A stretch of DNA of 64,000 bases from Clostridiales bacterium (GCA_022791685.1 JAAVZO010000025.1:1-64000), one strand, 5' to 3'. Shown: positions 25,844 through 35,804, counted from the stretch's first letter. Notes: a model not told the origin generated them from the sequence alone. Numbers and translations are program-made.

Positions 25844-27133
25844 TTAGTTTGCTTTCTGATAGGAAACCGGCGAAGGTATAATAACCTTCTTTATATCCGC
25901 GCCGACTGCGCGCAGCTTGCCTACGATGTCGTCATATCCGCGCTCGATATAATGGATATCCTCAATTTCCGTGCGCCCGTTTGCTGCAAGTCCGGCTATA
26001 ACCATTGCAACGCCTGCTCTCAGGTCTACTGCCTTCACCGGAGCTGCTGAAAGCTCTGTTCCACCTTCAACAATAGCTGTTGCGCTGTCTACATTGATAT
26101 TTGCCCCCATACGGCGCAGCTCCTCGACATATCGGAAGCGATTGTCATATATTCCCTCTGTTAGTATAGACACACCCTTTGCAAGGCATAACAGTACACA
26201 TATCTGAGGATTCATATCAGTTGGGAAGCCCGGATAAGGCAACGTTTTTATATTGACCCGCTTCAGATTCAAATTACCAATTACCTCAACTGAGTCATCA
26301 TTTTCGATTATATCTACGCCCATCTCCTCAAGCTTAGCGGAGATAGACTCAAGATGTTTCGGAATAACGTTAGTTATTTTAAGCCGTCCGCGTGTAGCAG
26401 CCGCTGCGCACATATACGTTCCGGCTTCGATCATATCCGGAATGATAGCATAAGTGCTGCCGTAAAGCTTGTCGACACCCTTTATTTTGATTACATCTGT
26501 TCCTGCACCCGATATTTTAGCGCCGCAGGAATTAAGGAAGTTCGCAAGGTCGACTATATGAGGCTCACGCGCTGCATTTTCAATGACCGTCATACCCTTT
26601 GCACGTGCCGCGGCAATCATGACATTTATTGTGCCGCCTACAGTCACTGTATCGAAATATATCGACGCACCATGAAGCTCATCATCTGCTCTTGCGTCTA
26701 TATATCCGCTCTCAACGCTGATATTAGCACCGAGCGCCTTAAAACCCTTGATATGCTGGTCGATCGGACGTACACCGAAATCACAGCCGCCAGGAAGTCC
26801 GACATAAGCGCGTCCCCAGCGTCCAAGCTCAGCGCCTACAAGGTAATATGAGCCGCGCATTTTTCGTACCAGCTCATATGGAGAGGCTCCGCCTTCAGCG
26901 TGAGTAGAATCGATCTCTACAGTATTCTTCGACAGCATACGAATTCTACAGCCCATCGAAGCTAAAATTTCAAGTGAAAACGATACATCGCTAATATTGG
27001 GTATATTCTCAATTATACATTTATCGCCAATCAGCAGAGTCGCGAGAACTATTGGCACGGCTGCATTTTTAGCACCGCTCACTTCAATAGCTCCCTGAAG
27101 AGGTCTGCCTCCGTTTATAATTATTTTTTCCAT
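25844..27133 (-). CDS. murA: UDP-N-acetylglucosamine 1-carboxyvinyltransferase MurA
   Basis: 429 residues, the usual length. Transfers enolpyruvate from PEP to UDP-GlcNAc, first committed step of peptidoglycan synthesis and target of fosfomycin. It shows VSGAKNAAVPI at the N-terminus (lysine contacting PEP), LPGGCDFGVRPIDQH with the catalytic cysteine near residue 117 that fosfomycin alkylates, and PGFPTDMNPQ with the active-site aspartate. The cysteine is retained, so fosfomycin sensitivity is expected. It follows the walRK locus, with an extended -10 promoter of its own 110 bases upstream. Firmicutes often have two MurA; whether this is the main one is unknown. Confidence 0.95.
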   Translation of the reverse strand: MEKIIINGGRPLQGAIEVSGAKNAAVPIVLATLLIGDKCIIENIPNISDVSFSLEILASMGCRIRMLSKNTVEIDSTHAEGGASPYELVRKMRGSYYLVGAELGRWGRAYVGLPGGCDFGVRPIDQHIKGFKALGANISVESGYIDARADDELHGASIYFDTVTVGGTINVMIAAARAKGMTVIENAAREPHIVDLANFLNSCGAKISGAGTDVIKIKGVDKLYGSTYAIIPDMIEAGTYMCAAAATRGRLKITNVIPKHLESISAKLEEMGVDIIENDDSVEVIGNLNLKRVNIKTLPYPGFPTDMNPQICVLLCLAKGVSILTEGIYDNRFRYVEELRRMGANINVDSATAIVEGGTELSAAPVKAVDLRAGVAMVIAGLAANGRTEIEDIHYIERGYDDIVGKLRAVGADIKKVIIPSPVSYQKAN

Positions 27134-27242
27134 AACTACCCTTACCTATGTGATATCCGCCAAGCTTGACTTGTGCGGAATTGTGAGTTATATGAGGAAC
27201 GGCGTTTACAGCACGTTCAAATATCCATAGTAATACGATAAT

Positions 27243-27251
27243 ATTATACCA
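27243..27251 (-). promoter_or_regulatory. Extended -10 promoter of murA
   Basis: Minus strand TGGTATAAT (27251..27243). The -35 is poor (TTCCAT-like), as is usual when the TG extension is present. The 175-base gap between murA and yycI holds no gene; ORF 27084..27305 is a shadow. Confidence 0.6.
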
Positions 27252-27308
27252 CTTTCTGAATGAAAATGGAAGTACATTTAATATTTTATTTACAATTCGA
27301 CACATTGT

Positions 27309-28277
27309 TTACCGTGTGATAAAATACTGTGCCGAATCAGCAGCATTATACACAATCAATGTGCCGTCCGTATGCTCAATTTGCCAAGCCGGCATAAAAT
27401 ACAGCGCAGTTATATCGGAATTCCAGTACGCAGCATAGCATGCAGAAACCGATGACACTCCCGGAAGGGGTTCAGCTTCATCAGAAGAATTTTCTGATAG
27501 ACTGCTTCGATAATTTTCGAGAGTATCAAGATCAGTGAAGAGAATATTCACCTGATCAAAAAGCTCTTCGTTATAGCTGGTCTCAAGTCCAAAGAAATAC
27601 CAGTGCCCCGATGACGCGATCAGTGTATCGCCCATAAAAACGCATACGACATTGTGCCGTGAAATCGGAATACCATCAATGAGCTGCACAGCAAGAAGAT
27701 AATAGAGCCCGCTCTGCTCATCGTAAACTCCGCCGTCAACACGAATACCAAGCAAAGACTCCGTCGGTATGCCGGCGTTCAAAAATGCGCCGGCGAGCTC
27801 AGTTAGCTTCTTAAGCCGCGATTTGCTGACATCAATACATGACTTTGCAAATTCCGAAAAATTATCCGCGGTAATGTTAGTATATGACGCGGCTGGAATA
27901 TTGCTATTTTTATTATAAATAAAACCGAGTTCGTTGTCAAACTCAAACGAGTCTCCATTTTTAGTAACTATCAAAAGTCCACCATCCGGCAGAATAGTCC
28001 GATTTTCACGTGCCGCTCCAGAAAGCGCTTCAGCCGCCGCTTCAAAGTAATTGTCCCCGTACGGGCTCTCATAAATATTCGCATTGAACCGACGCAGCGG
28101 TACACAGGAAATATCGACTGATAATCCGCGCTCAGCGAGCAGGCTGACAGCATTTCTGACCTCGTTCTCGTCGATATATCCGTTCGTTCTATTCTGCAAT
28201 GCTATATTGTAGATAAGAAAAAGATTCGCCGCGACAAGTATGGCGATCAATAAATTTTTAACCGATGACCAGTTCAT
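27309..28277 (-). CDS. yycI: YycI family regulator of the WalRK system
   Basis: 322 residues. The N-terminal MNWSSVKNLLIAILVAANLFLIYNIA is a single membrane anchor with the typical D/N-W-S start of YycI; the remainder is extracytoplasmic beta structure with two YycI-like repeats. YycI and YycH bind WalK through their membrane helices and tune its kinase activity in Bacillus. Start ATG 28277 follows AAGGAGG; the track start at 28349 is inside yycH. Last gene of the walRK-yycHI run. Sequence divergence from Bacillus homologues is large, so the call rests on anchor, length and gene order. Confidence 0.82.
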   Translation of the reverse strand: MNWSSVKNLLIAILVAANLFLIYNIALQNRTNGYIDENEVRNAVSLLAERGLSVDISCVPLRRFNANIYESPYGDNYFEAAAEALSGAARENRTILPDGGLLIVTKNGDSFEFDNELGFIYNKNSNIPAASYTNITADNFSEFAKSCIDVSKSRLKKLTELAGAFLNAGIPTESLLGIRVDGGVYDEQSGLYYLLAVQLIDGIPISRHNVVCVFMGDTLIASSGHWYFFGLETSYNEELFDQVNILFTDLDTLENYRSSLSENSSDEAEPLPGVSSVSACYAAYWNSDITALYFMPAWQIEHTDGTLIVYNAADSAQYFITR

Positions 28278-28296
28278 CGCGGACCTCCTTAAAAAT

Positions 28297-29730
28297 TCAT
28301 TCGTTTTTACCGACAGGCAACAGCAGACTCCACTCAGCTTTGCCTTCACGGTAAATATATCTCATTCTGCCGTTCTCCGCACTGTTATCAAGCTGCCCAG
28401 TCTCGCGAAGCTTACGAAGCACATAGCCTTGCCTGAGACTCAGCACATATTGATCCATTCCGCTATAGGATATTGCTGAAAGCTCAAAGCTATTCAGCCA
28501 GTCCTTATCAAGTACTGCTCGCACTGCTGGTTTATCAGATATCAAAATATTATTGTATGTGACAACATACTCAAATACCAGCATACCGCCGTCATTATAG
28601 ACATCACCAAGGCAGAGTGAAGCGTCTTTGCCGATAAGTTCGCGCGAAAGGTCACCGATACGACTTATAAGATTATCGACTGCCATCAGCTTATCATACA
28701 GACTGAGCGCACCGTCAACCGAATATCCCAGAAGACTGTCAAGCCGCACACCCATCTCGGCATTGTTCGCCTGATATAAAAGCTCCCCCTTGCCAAGCTG
28801 AATAACACTGTGCAGATCCACATAGGTAACTATGCCGTTACCAACATGGGAATCATGCTTGCCCGGATTATATCCAAACATACGCAGCAGATCATCGGAA
28901 AAATCATCATCAGTAAGGTCAATAGGTTCGGAAGCTATGATCTCCGCTTCAATCTCCGCCGATATCTCAGGCTGAGTATACATGAGCGCTCTGTCAGATG
29001 TAAACTCAAATTCGTGCGTGCTTATAGACGTACCGCTCTCAGCGAGCTTTGCAATATGGAAACTCGAAGCGACCTGACTCTCATCAAGGCGGAACTCGAA
29101 ATATCTACCCTCTCCGTCACTTGCATATGCAACAAAGCGATGTGCTGCAACATCATTATCAGGAAGTATAAACAGCTCACTGATATACACGCTTGTATCA
29201 TCACCGCTGATCTTTGCAACATCTTCATCAGTGATTATCAGCTTGCTTGAAGAATAAGCATATATAAGCTGATACATAACCGGTTCATGATAACGCAGAT
29301 ATATAAATTCCGAGCTCGAAGCAGCAGCTCTCATCAGCTGTTCGCCATCATAAGATTCAAGCTTTGTACAGTAAGAACCGCTACCAAACAGCTCATTAAG
29401 ACACGGCTTAACAATGTCATACAGCTGAATCGCAGATACTCGGTCGGCAATACTTCCGCATGGCTTCGATGTGGACAGCTTATAACCAATAAACTCAGGA
29501 ATAAGGCGCTCAGAATCAAGTCCAGCAGTACTGACATCACTCTGTACTATCCATATCTTATCAAATGGCTTTTGCTTTACATTGTTAGTCATATTCTGAT
29601 AAATATGCGTACCGCCAATATATACGATAACAAGCAGTATCAGACTTAACACTAAAAATCCGAGGATCATATTTTTAATTGTCTCTTCGAGCTTCGAAAA
29701 ACGTCTCTGTTTATCTTTGACCATATTCAT
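28297..29730 (-). CDS. yycH: YycH family regulator of the WalRK system
   Basis: 477 residues with one N-terminal membrane helix (about residues 20-42, NMILGFLVLSLILLVIVYIGG) and a large extracytoplasmic domain. Position, topology and length fit YycH, which with YycI forms a ternary complex with WalK. ATG 29730 overlaps the WalK stop as ATGA, so translation is coupled. Some Firmicutes place a metallo-beta-lactamase gene (walJ) behind yycI; here it is absent. Residue-level conservation with Bacillus YycH is low, so I rely on context. Confidence 0.8.
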   Translation of the reverse strand: MNMVKDKQRRFSKLEETIKNMILGFLVLSLILLVIVYIGGTHIYQNMTNNVKQKPFDKIWIVQSDVSTAGLDSERLIPEFIGYKLSTSKPCGSIADRVSAIQLYDIVKPCLNELFGSGSYCTKLESYDGEQLMRAAASSSEFIYLRYHEPVMYQLIYAYSSSKLIITDEDVAKISGDDTSVYISELFILPDNDVAAHRFVAYASDGEGRYFEFRLDESQVASSFHIAKLAESGTSISTHEFEFTSDRALMYTQPEISAEIEAEIIASEPIDLTDDDFSDDLLRMFGYNPGKHDSHVGNGIVTYVDLHSVIQLGKGELLYQANNAEMGVRLDSLLGYSVDGALSLYDKLMAVDNLISRIGDLSRELIGKDASLCLGDVYNDGGMLVFEYVVTYNNILISDKPAVRAVLDKDWLNSFELSAISYSGMDQYVLSLRQGYVLRKLRETGQLDNSAENGRMRYIYREGKAEWSLLLPVGKNE

Positions 29731-31547
29731 TCCACTGTTTTCAGCTTTGTTTCAATAGGAAGCCGCACAATAACGGTTGTACCTTCACCAAGACTGCTCT
29801 CCACCTCTATCGAGCCGCCGTGAGAATCAACGATCTCCTTCGCAATCGCAAGACCAAGTCCAGTGCCTCCGGTCTCACTTGTGCGCGACTTTTCGACACG
29901 ATAAAAACGTTCAAACAAATGAGGCAAATCCTCTTCTGGGATTCCTATTCCATTGTCTTTAACGAAAATCTCTACACCATCCGGATTGACATCATTTTTG
30001 CCATAAACACCGGCAAGCAGCTCTATCTTACCGCCCTCAGGAGTATATTTGATCGAATTAGAGATAACATTGATCAAAACCTGCTCAATGCGCTCCTTAT
30101 CCGCAGTGATAAATGGGAGTTCGTTCGCCGCAGTATACGAAAGTGAATGCTGATGCGCAGCCGCGTCTACCTTCATGACTTCACAGATATGATTAAGCAC
30201 CTTATCAATATCAAAGCTCTGAATATTCCATTTAGTGCGCTTGTTATCGAGACGTGACAGCACTAACAGATCCGAAACTATACGAGTCATACGGTCGCAC
30301 TCATCGACCGCCATATTGAGAAAGAATTCCTGCATATCCTGCTGCATATTCTTATCCGAAAGTATAGTCTCACACGCACCCTTGATACTCGTAAGCGGAG
30401 TGCGCATTTCGTGAGAAACGTTCGCGACGAATTCACGCCGCGACTTGTCAAGCTCATATCGTCCGGTCTCATCATGTATGACCGCAAGCACACCATTATG
30501 TGATACATTGTCAGCAGTATATCTCAGCCGTCCGAAGCTGACATCAAGCACCTTGCCGTCAAACATAATATCGCTGACACTGTAACCATCGCCCGAGCTT
30601 GACTCCGGACGGTCGACGTACTCGACATTAAAATCCAAGCTATAGTCAACACCAAATAAAGTCAGCAGTTTATTGAAATTGAAGCTGTCATCATACTTGT
30701 CACCGAGCAGGTCCATAAGACTCTGATTTATGTGCATGACTCGTCCATCCTCCGCAAAAGCAACCACACCGTCCCGGAGATAGGTAAATACCATCTCAAG
30801 CTTTCGATGTTCACCGGATACCTCTTCAATCGTACTTTTAAGGCGAGTTTTCATGTAATTGAAGGTATCGGTAAGAGTACCGATCTCGTCGTGCGAATGA
30901 ACGTCTATCTCATGTGAGAATTCGCCCGCCGCAACCAGCTTAGCGCCGCGGGTAAGACTCTGTATAGGCGATGTTATCGCCTTCGAGAGGAAGAATGCAA
31001 GTATAACTGCAAATATAAGTCCGAACATCAGCGCCTGAAGGATTATCGAAAACAGCCTCCATGTAAATTGCTGCATTTCATCCATCGTATCTTTAACATA
31101 TATAAGGCAGCTGCGGTCACCATTATCAAGCAGCAGCGCATAGTCGGCAAACTCCGAACCAAGCGGCTGCTTATTGACAGGCTCGCCGCTCATTGCCGCA
31201 AGCATATTTGCAGTCTTTTTCAGATTGCTGTCGTCAGACGACCCCTTTATGAGCTTTCCGTTTATATCAAGAATATAGAAATCACGGTAATTGTCAATAC
31301 CCAGCACACCCTGATATGAATCGAGTATCTTATATTGTTCCTCAGCAAATGAATCTGACCATAGCGCATCATATAGATCAGACATCAGCTGTCCGCTTTC
31401 AGAAAAGCTGCGGTCCATCTGAGTAGTAAACTCGTCCATATAGAAGCTGTTGACATTGTTTATCAGTATCGTTCCGATAACGCACATTACCGTTATCATA
31501 AATATAACTAAAATCAGAATGATCTTAAAATACAGGCTGTTGTACAT
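29727..31547 (-). CDS. walK: Sensor histidine kinase WalK (VicK)
   Basis: 606 residues. Two membrane helices (about 8-30 and 165-187) flank an extracellular PAS-like sensor; then HAMP, a cytoplasmic PAS (about 250-360), the phosphoacceptor domain with NVSHEMRTPLTSIKG and an ATPase with NSIKYTPEGG, DNGIGIPEEDL and GTGLGLAIAK. This is the full domain order of WalK, the essential regulator of cell-wall turnover in Firmicutes. It starts four bases after the walR stop without a clear ribosome-binding site, so it is coupled to walR. Neighbours yycH and yycI support the identity strongly. Confidence 0.93.
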   Translation of the reverse strand: MYNSLYFKIILILVIFMITVMCVIGTILINNVNSFYMDEFTTQMDRSFSESGQLMSDLYDALWSDSFAEEQYKILDSYQGVLGIDNYRDFYILDINGKLIKGSSDDSNLKKTANMLAAMSGEPVNKQPLGSEFADYALLLDNGDRSCLIYVKDTMDEMQQFTWRLFSIILQALMFGLIFAVILAFFLSKAITSPIQSLTRGAKLVAAGEFSHEIDVHSHDEIGTLTDTFNYMKTRLKSTIEEVSGEHRKLEMVFTYLRDGVVAFAEDGRVMHINQSLMDLLGDKYDDSFNFNKLLTLFGVDYSLDFNVEYVDRPESSSGDGYSVSDIMFDGKVLDVSFGRLRYTADNVSHNGVLAVIHDETGRYELDKSRREFVANVSHEMRTPLTSIKGACETILSDKNMQQDMQEFFLNMAVDECDRMTRIVSDLLVLSRLDNKRTKWNIQSFDIDKVLNHICEVMKVDAAAHQHSLSYTAANELPFITADKERIEQVLINVISNSIKYTPEGGKIELLAGVYGKNDVNPDGVEIFVKDNGIGIPEEDLPHLFERFYRVEKSRTSETGGTGLGLAIAKEIVDSHGGSIEVESSLGEGTTVIVRLPIETKLKTVE

Positions 31548-31550
31548 AGT

Positions 31551-32264
31551 TTATTTTATATAATATCCAACACCGCGCTTAGTAAATAGATACTCTGGTT
31601 TGCTGGTGTCATGCTCAAGCTTCGAGCGAAGACGGCTCACGGTAACATCCACACTCGAGGTATCGCCGTAAAAGCCTTCATATCCCCAGACTTCTTCCAA
31701 AAGCTGCTCGCGAGAATATATGGTACCCTGATTTTTTGCCATAAAGCATAAAAGCTCATATTCCTTCTTGGTAAGCTCAAGCGGCTCATCGTCACGTGTG
31801 ACCTGATACTTAGCAGTATCAATAACAAGCGAACGTATAGTGATAACATCATTCTCGGATTCTGCGGCGGCATTCACCATTTCGTTAGATGAGCGCCTGA
31901 TATTAGCTTTGATACGTGCCATGAGTTCATTCATCGGGAACGGCTTTGTAACATAATCGTCCGCGCCTATGTCAAGCCCCATTACTTTGTCGACCTCTTC
32001 TACTCTTGCAGTTGCTATTATTATCGGAGTTGACAGCTTTTTTCGTATGCGGCGGCACACCTCAAAGCCATCCATCTTAGGCAGCATAAGGTCGAGCAGT
32101 ATCAGATCAAATGTACCTGTAAGCGCCTTTCTGAGCCCCTCCTCACCATCATTCGCTACCTCATAGGCATAACCAGCCTGCATAAGATTGTACGCAAGCA
32201 GCATTGCAATATTTTTCTCGTCCTCGACTACAAGAACGCGTTTCTTTTTTTCCTGCTCAGGCAT
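31551..32264 (-). CDS. walR: Response regulator WalR (VicR), OmpR family
   Basis: 237 residues: receiver domain with VVEDEKNIAMLL, phospho-acceptor aspartate in ILLDLMLP and the KPF switch lysine, followed by an OmpR winged helix ending TKRGVGYYI. It is phosphorylated by WalK and controls autolysins and wall-growth genes. I start at ATG 32264 after GGAGG; the track start at 32324 lies upstream of that site. Placed between a polysaccharide deacetylase gene and walK with short gaps, so it may be read as part of a longer envelope operon from rluA or DUF3810 onward. Confidence 0.93.
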   Translation of the reverse strand: MPEQEKKKRVLVVEDEKNIAMLLAYNLMQAGYAYEVANDGEEGLRKALTGTFDLILLDLMLPKMDGFEVCRRIRKKLSTPIIIATARVEEVDKVMGLDIGADDYVTKPFPMNELMARIKANIRRSSNEMVNAAAESENDVITIRSLVIDTAKYQVTRDDEPLELTKKEYELLCFMAKNQGTIYSREQLLEEVWGYEGFYGDTSSVDVTVSRLRSKLEHDTSKPEYLFTKRGVGYYIK

Positions 32265-32327
32265 TAGAAATCCTCCATAAATATGTGTATTTAATATCAA
32301 GTCAGGTATCTGTTTGTCCTGCAATTA

Positions 32328-33572
32328 TTAGCTTATGACACTGTATTCATAATACGCCGGAACGATAGTGCGCACCTCGCAGACATCCGAATTTTCCGAT
32401 ATAAATTCAAGCACACCTCGAAGTATATCAGCCGCGTCTTCATTGTCGTGAATACGTATTACCGGCGTTGTGAAATCCCAAATTCCCTTAATGATCTGTT
32501 CGATTGCCGATGGAACATCTGCACCAGCACGAGCTTCAACGTTATAATCCCATACAAGATAACCGTTGTGATTCAATTCAAGCTCACAGAGCCTGTCAAA
32601 TCCAGAGAGACTCCACGAACCCTCGGGTGCTCGCCAGATGTGCGACTTCTGCTTTATCAGCGCACCAAGAAGCTCATTTTCAGCTTCAATATCTGCAAAT
32701 ATAGAATCAACATCTGTCAGCAATGCGCTGTCATGCGTCATAGTATGAAGCCCGACTGCACTCCCCGAACCGACTATGCGTGCAAGCAGCTGAGGATACT
32801 CCAAAGCATTTTCTCCAATAATGAAAAATGTTGCATTATATCCGAATTCACCCAGCACATCAAGTATTTCAGAGGTATATTTACCCGGGGAATCCTCAAT
32901 AGTGATATATATCGTTCTATCAGTGATCTGTGGTATCGGCTCAGTCGTTACAATCGGCTCTGTATCTGTTGAATCATCATTTGAAGTAACGGGAGGTGGA
33001 TTCGGAGGAATGTTATCGGTGTCGCTTTCGCTCTCAGTCTCTGTGGTTTCAGGAGGAAAGAAATCCGGATATTTACGCCGCAGCAGCTCCTCGAAGGTGT
33101 ACGTCTCGTTGCCGTCAGTAATTCTTATCGCGACCTCTCCAGTAACCGGACTTTTGATCTCCTCGTAACCAAGGTCGATCAGACGGCATATCTCAGCACC
33201 TGGGACATAATATTCTCCATAATACTGATGGGTTTTTAGATACATTCTCGTTCGGTCAGGCATAGCGGCAAAGTCACTCAAAAGGTCGAAGCTTATCCAT
33301 AGATCGCCATGCTCGATCATAAAGGTTTTAAAGTTCTTATAGGTCGTTACCCTTACATCCGGCAGCTGATGAAATAGTGTAGCTGGCAGGTAATGGATAT
33401 TGTATATATCAATTATTGGAAGGCGCTCTTGCTCGGTCCACGCACGGTCATTAAAGTAAAGCAGCGGATTTTCAACTGCACCATTTAGTTTTATCCGTGT
33501 AATCACAACCGTTCCTGCCATAATACATACGCAAACAAGTACGCTTATGAGCCTTGCAAGCTTACTTTTCAT
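32328..33572 (-). CDS. Membrane-anchored polysaccharide deacetylase-like protein (NodB fold)
   Basis: 414 residues: one N-terminal membrane helix, an unknown extracytoplasmic region (about 40-190), a Pro/Thr/Ser/Asp-rich linker (about 190-235) and a C-terminal NodB domain. Metal motifs: IYITIEDSP in place of the usual TFDDGP, HTMTH for the histidine pair, WRAPEGSW for motif 3, and IRIHDNEDA for the last. The first aspartate is kept within ED, so catalysis is possible but the motif is altered. Likely substrate is peptidoglycan or another wall glycan. Start ATG 33572 directly follows the upstream stop. It sits beside walRK, consistent with wall remodelling. Confidence 0.8.
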   Translation of the reverse strand: MKSKLARLISVLVCVCIMAGTVVITRIKLNGAVENPLLYFNDRAWTEQERLPIIDIYNIHYLPATLFHQLPDVRVTTYKNFKTFMIEHGDLWISFDLLSDFAAMPDRTRMYLKTHQYYGEYYVPGAEICRLIDLGYEEIKSPVTGEVAIRITDGNETYTFEELLRRKYPDFFPPETTETESESDTDNIPPNPPPVTSNDDSTDTEPIVTTEPIPQITDRTIYITIEDSPGKYTSEILDVLGEFGYNATFFIIGENALEYPQLLARIVGSGSAVGLHTMTHDSALLTDVDSIFADIEAENELLGALIKQKSHIWRAPEGSWSLSGFDRLCELELNHNGYLVWDYNVEARAGADVPSAIEQIIKGIWDFTTPVIRIHDNEDAADILRGVLEFISENSDVCEVRTIVPAYYEYSVIS

Positions 33573-33573
33573 C

Positions 33574-34686
33574 TCAATCACCACGTTCGTCGATAACATA
33601 TGCGACCGCTAAATCGACTACCATACCATAGCTCTTTTCACCTGCGGTCTGTCCCTGCGCTTTGAGGTAGGTGTCATTCAATGTACTGCTTACATTAGCC
33701 GCAACATTTTCACGATATTTTTCAAAAAAGGCATTGTACGCCCGCATTTCATAAATCGCACGCATATCGAGTGAGTTGTAAACCTCAGCAAATGTATCAT
33801 AATCGGCAGAATACAGCGCAGAATTGAGATACTCATACATATTCATATATCCGCTGTAGCGAATGTACGGGTCGTCCGACTCGCAGCAGACTAAAAACGC
33901 CACGAAATTTGCCTCATTCTCCGGCAGTACTCCGCGCTGATGCGCAAGCTCATGAGCCGCAGTAAAAGGCAAATTGTAGTCCGGGAAATTAACATTCAGA
34001 TTCGCCTCACCTGTATAGTAGGTGTACATTCCAGACATATGCGTATATGTCATCGCTTCTGACAGGCTTACCTGCTTGACGCGTGACCATAGCCGCGGTA
34101 TAAATGAATATTTTTCAGAAAGCTTATCATAAGCCTCAAGCAGCTTATCGTTCATCTCTGACACTGAATACGGCATAACAGAGCTGCCGCCATAGCGGAA
34201 CTCTACCTCGCCAAGCTCAGCATTCATCTTTTCGATCATATACTCAGCCGTCACTCTAAGCTGTTCAACGCTTACTGGCTGGCGGTTCAGTCCAAGCTTA
34301 GCTGCAAGTGTCGAACCATTATAAGCCACAGAAGTAGTCATAACGAACATCGAATACATAAGCGCGACTACCGATGCAAGCGAAACCAGATAACGTACTG
34401 CATCGCGCATACTGCGGCGAACCCGCTTGACACATAGCACGATTAAAATTATGCAGATGACCGGAAGTGAAATTATTATACATTCCGCTACAGAAAATGG
34501 AATAAGGTTAGTGATCATCGCCATAAGTCCACGGAAAAACGAGCTTATATAGCGATTGAAAAAATCAGAAAATGGCACTGACAGCTCTGAAATGATGTGT
34601 ATTATGACAGAAAGTATTGCAAAGATAAACAGTACAAGTGAAACTATCGGACAGTAGGTTTTTATTGTATTCTTTAGCTTTTCCAT
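33574..34686 (-). CDS. DUF3810 family membrane protein with zinc-protease-like motif
   Basis: 370 residues. Three membrane helices lie in the first 125 residues, followed by a domain with AAHELAHQRG, which has the H-E-x-x-H pattern of zinc metallopeptidases, and a downstream acidic residue in ENEANF that could be the third ligand. These are the marks of DUF3810. The domain is after the third helix; topology suggests it faces outside. Function unproven; a role in wall or membrane protein quality control is only inferred from the neighbouring walRK and deacetylase genes. Start and stop are within a few bases of the neighbours, indicating an operon. Confidence 0.78.
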   Translation of the reverse strand: MEKLKNTIKTYCPIVSLVLFIFAILSVIIHIISELSVPFSDFFNRYISSFFRGLMAMITNLIPFSVAECIIISLPVICIILIVLCVKRVRRSMRDAVRYLVSLASVVALMYSMFVMTTSVAYNGSTLAAKLGLNRQPVSVEQLRVTAEYMIEKMNAELGEVEFRYGGSSVMPYSVSEMNDKLLEAYDKLSEKYSFIPRLWSRVKQVSLSEAMTYTHMSGMYTYYTGEANLNVNFPDYNLPFTAAHELAHQRGVLPENEANFVAFLVCCESDDPYIRYSGYMNMYEYLNSALYSADYDTFAEVYNSLDMRAIYEMRAYNAFFEKYRENVAANVSSTLNDTYLKAQGQTAGEKSYGMVVDLAVAYVIDERGD

Positions 34687-34689
34687 AAC

Positions 34690-35640
34690 TTAATATAATA
34701 ATTCTGCTCCTTTATTTATTTCGGCAAAGTTTACTTTACTGCATAGCCGCTGCATATCATCCGGAAGCTTCGCACACAGCGTCTGACTCCGGTCGTTATA
34801 TTCAATAACCAGTGACGCAGCATGAAGCGCATGACGGTCGATCATATTATCGAGTTCTGTAGGGGTTGTTTCTGCGCTGCCGTAAAGCCCGTCACCAACG
34901 ATAGGAGTACCGATATGTGCGAAATGCACTCTCAGCTGATGTGTGCGCCCAGTAACAGGTTCAGCCCGCACGATCGACGCATTTTCACCAGCAGATATAA
35001 CCTCGTAAGAGGTAATCGCCGACTTCGCATCAGGCATATCTGATGAAGCGACCTCACGCAAAATTATCGTCGCTTCACGACGACGTATCGGCGCATTTAT
35101 TATTCCTTGCTGTTCACTTGGCATCCCATTCAGCACCGCAATGTATGTCTTGTGTATTCTACCTGACTGCATAAGTGAAGACAGCTCAGAAGCGGCATAC
35201 TGATTTTTTGCTGCAAGTACTATTCCGCTCGTATCACGGTCAAGACGATTGATCGCACGAAAAACAAATGGTATACCGCGCGATTTGTAATAATATGCAA
35301 GCCCATTCGCGAGCGTGTCAGTAAAATGTCCAAGCGACGGATGAGTCGGAATACCAGCGGGCTTGTTGAGGGCGATCATATCGTCGTCTTCGTATATTAT
35401 ATCAAGCGGCATTTCAGTCGGTATCAGCTGCTCGTTTTCATCTTCAATATTATCATTTACCTGAAGGGCGAGCTCATCACCGGTATGAAGAATGTGTCTG
35501 ACCGTAGCGTGCTGACCATTTACAGTTATGCCGCTCTCAGTCTTTTTCAGACGTGTGATAAGCGCTCTCGATATATTATTTTTATAAAGCCAATCCTTCA
35601 CTGTTCTTCCATCAAAGCTATCAGTTATCTTGATCCGCAC
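34690..35640 (-). CDS. RluA family 23S rRNA/tRNA pseudouridine synthase
   Basis: 316 residues. An S4-like N-terminal domain (TVKDWLYKNNISRALITRLKK) precedes the catalytic domain with INRLDRDTSGIVL, in which the second aspartate is the nucleophile, and GRTHQLRVHFAHIG. RluD, RluC and similar enzymes share this layout; the target uridine cannot be told. I start at GTG 35640, eight bases after GGAG; the track GTG at 35649 touches the site. It is the first gene of the leftward envelope cluster and has an extended -10 promoter. Confidence 0.88.
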   Translation of the reverse strand: MRIKITDSFDGRTVKDWLYKNNISRALITRLKKTESGITVNGQHATVRHILHTGDELALQVNDNIEDENEQLIPTEMPLDIIYEDDDMIALNKPAGIPTHPSLGHFTDTLANGLAYYYKSRGIPFVFRAINRLDRDTSGIVLAAKNQYAASELSSLMQSGRIHKTYIAVLNGMPSEQQGIINAPIRRREATIILREVASSDMPDAKSAITSYEVISAGENASIVRAEPVTGRTHQLRVHFAHIGTPIVGDGLYGSAETTPTELDNMIDRHALHAASLVIEYNDRSQTLCAKLPDDMQRLCSKVNFAEINKGAELLY

Positions 35641-35672
35641 GTTAGACACTCCATTAAAGTATAATCAAAGAT

Positions 35673-35701
35673 ATTATACCATCAAACACAGGCAATATCA
35701 A
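35673..35701 (-). promoter_or_regulatory. Promoter of the rluA-type gene
   Basis: Minus strand TTGATA (35701..35696), 17 bp, TATAAT (35678..35673) with TGG extension. Confidence 0.75.
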
Positions 35702-35774
35702 GAGATATTTGATGAATTATTTTTATCCATCAAAAATTCACTAAAAATATATTGAATAAATGTCGTTTATTCCA

Positions 35775-35804
35775 TTGACACACCGAAATAGTTTGTGATA
35801 TAAT
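35775..35804 (+). promoter_or_regulatory. Promoter of the zinc-ribbon/TIGR00266 genes
   Basis: TTGACA (35775-35780), 18 bp, TATAAT (35799-35804). Confidence 0.85.

Noticed and set aside
27084-27305. 73-residue minus-strand ORF between yycI and murA
   Set aside because: Overlaps the murA start in another frame and the murA promoter; no ribosome-binding site.
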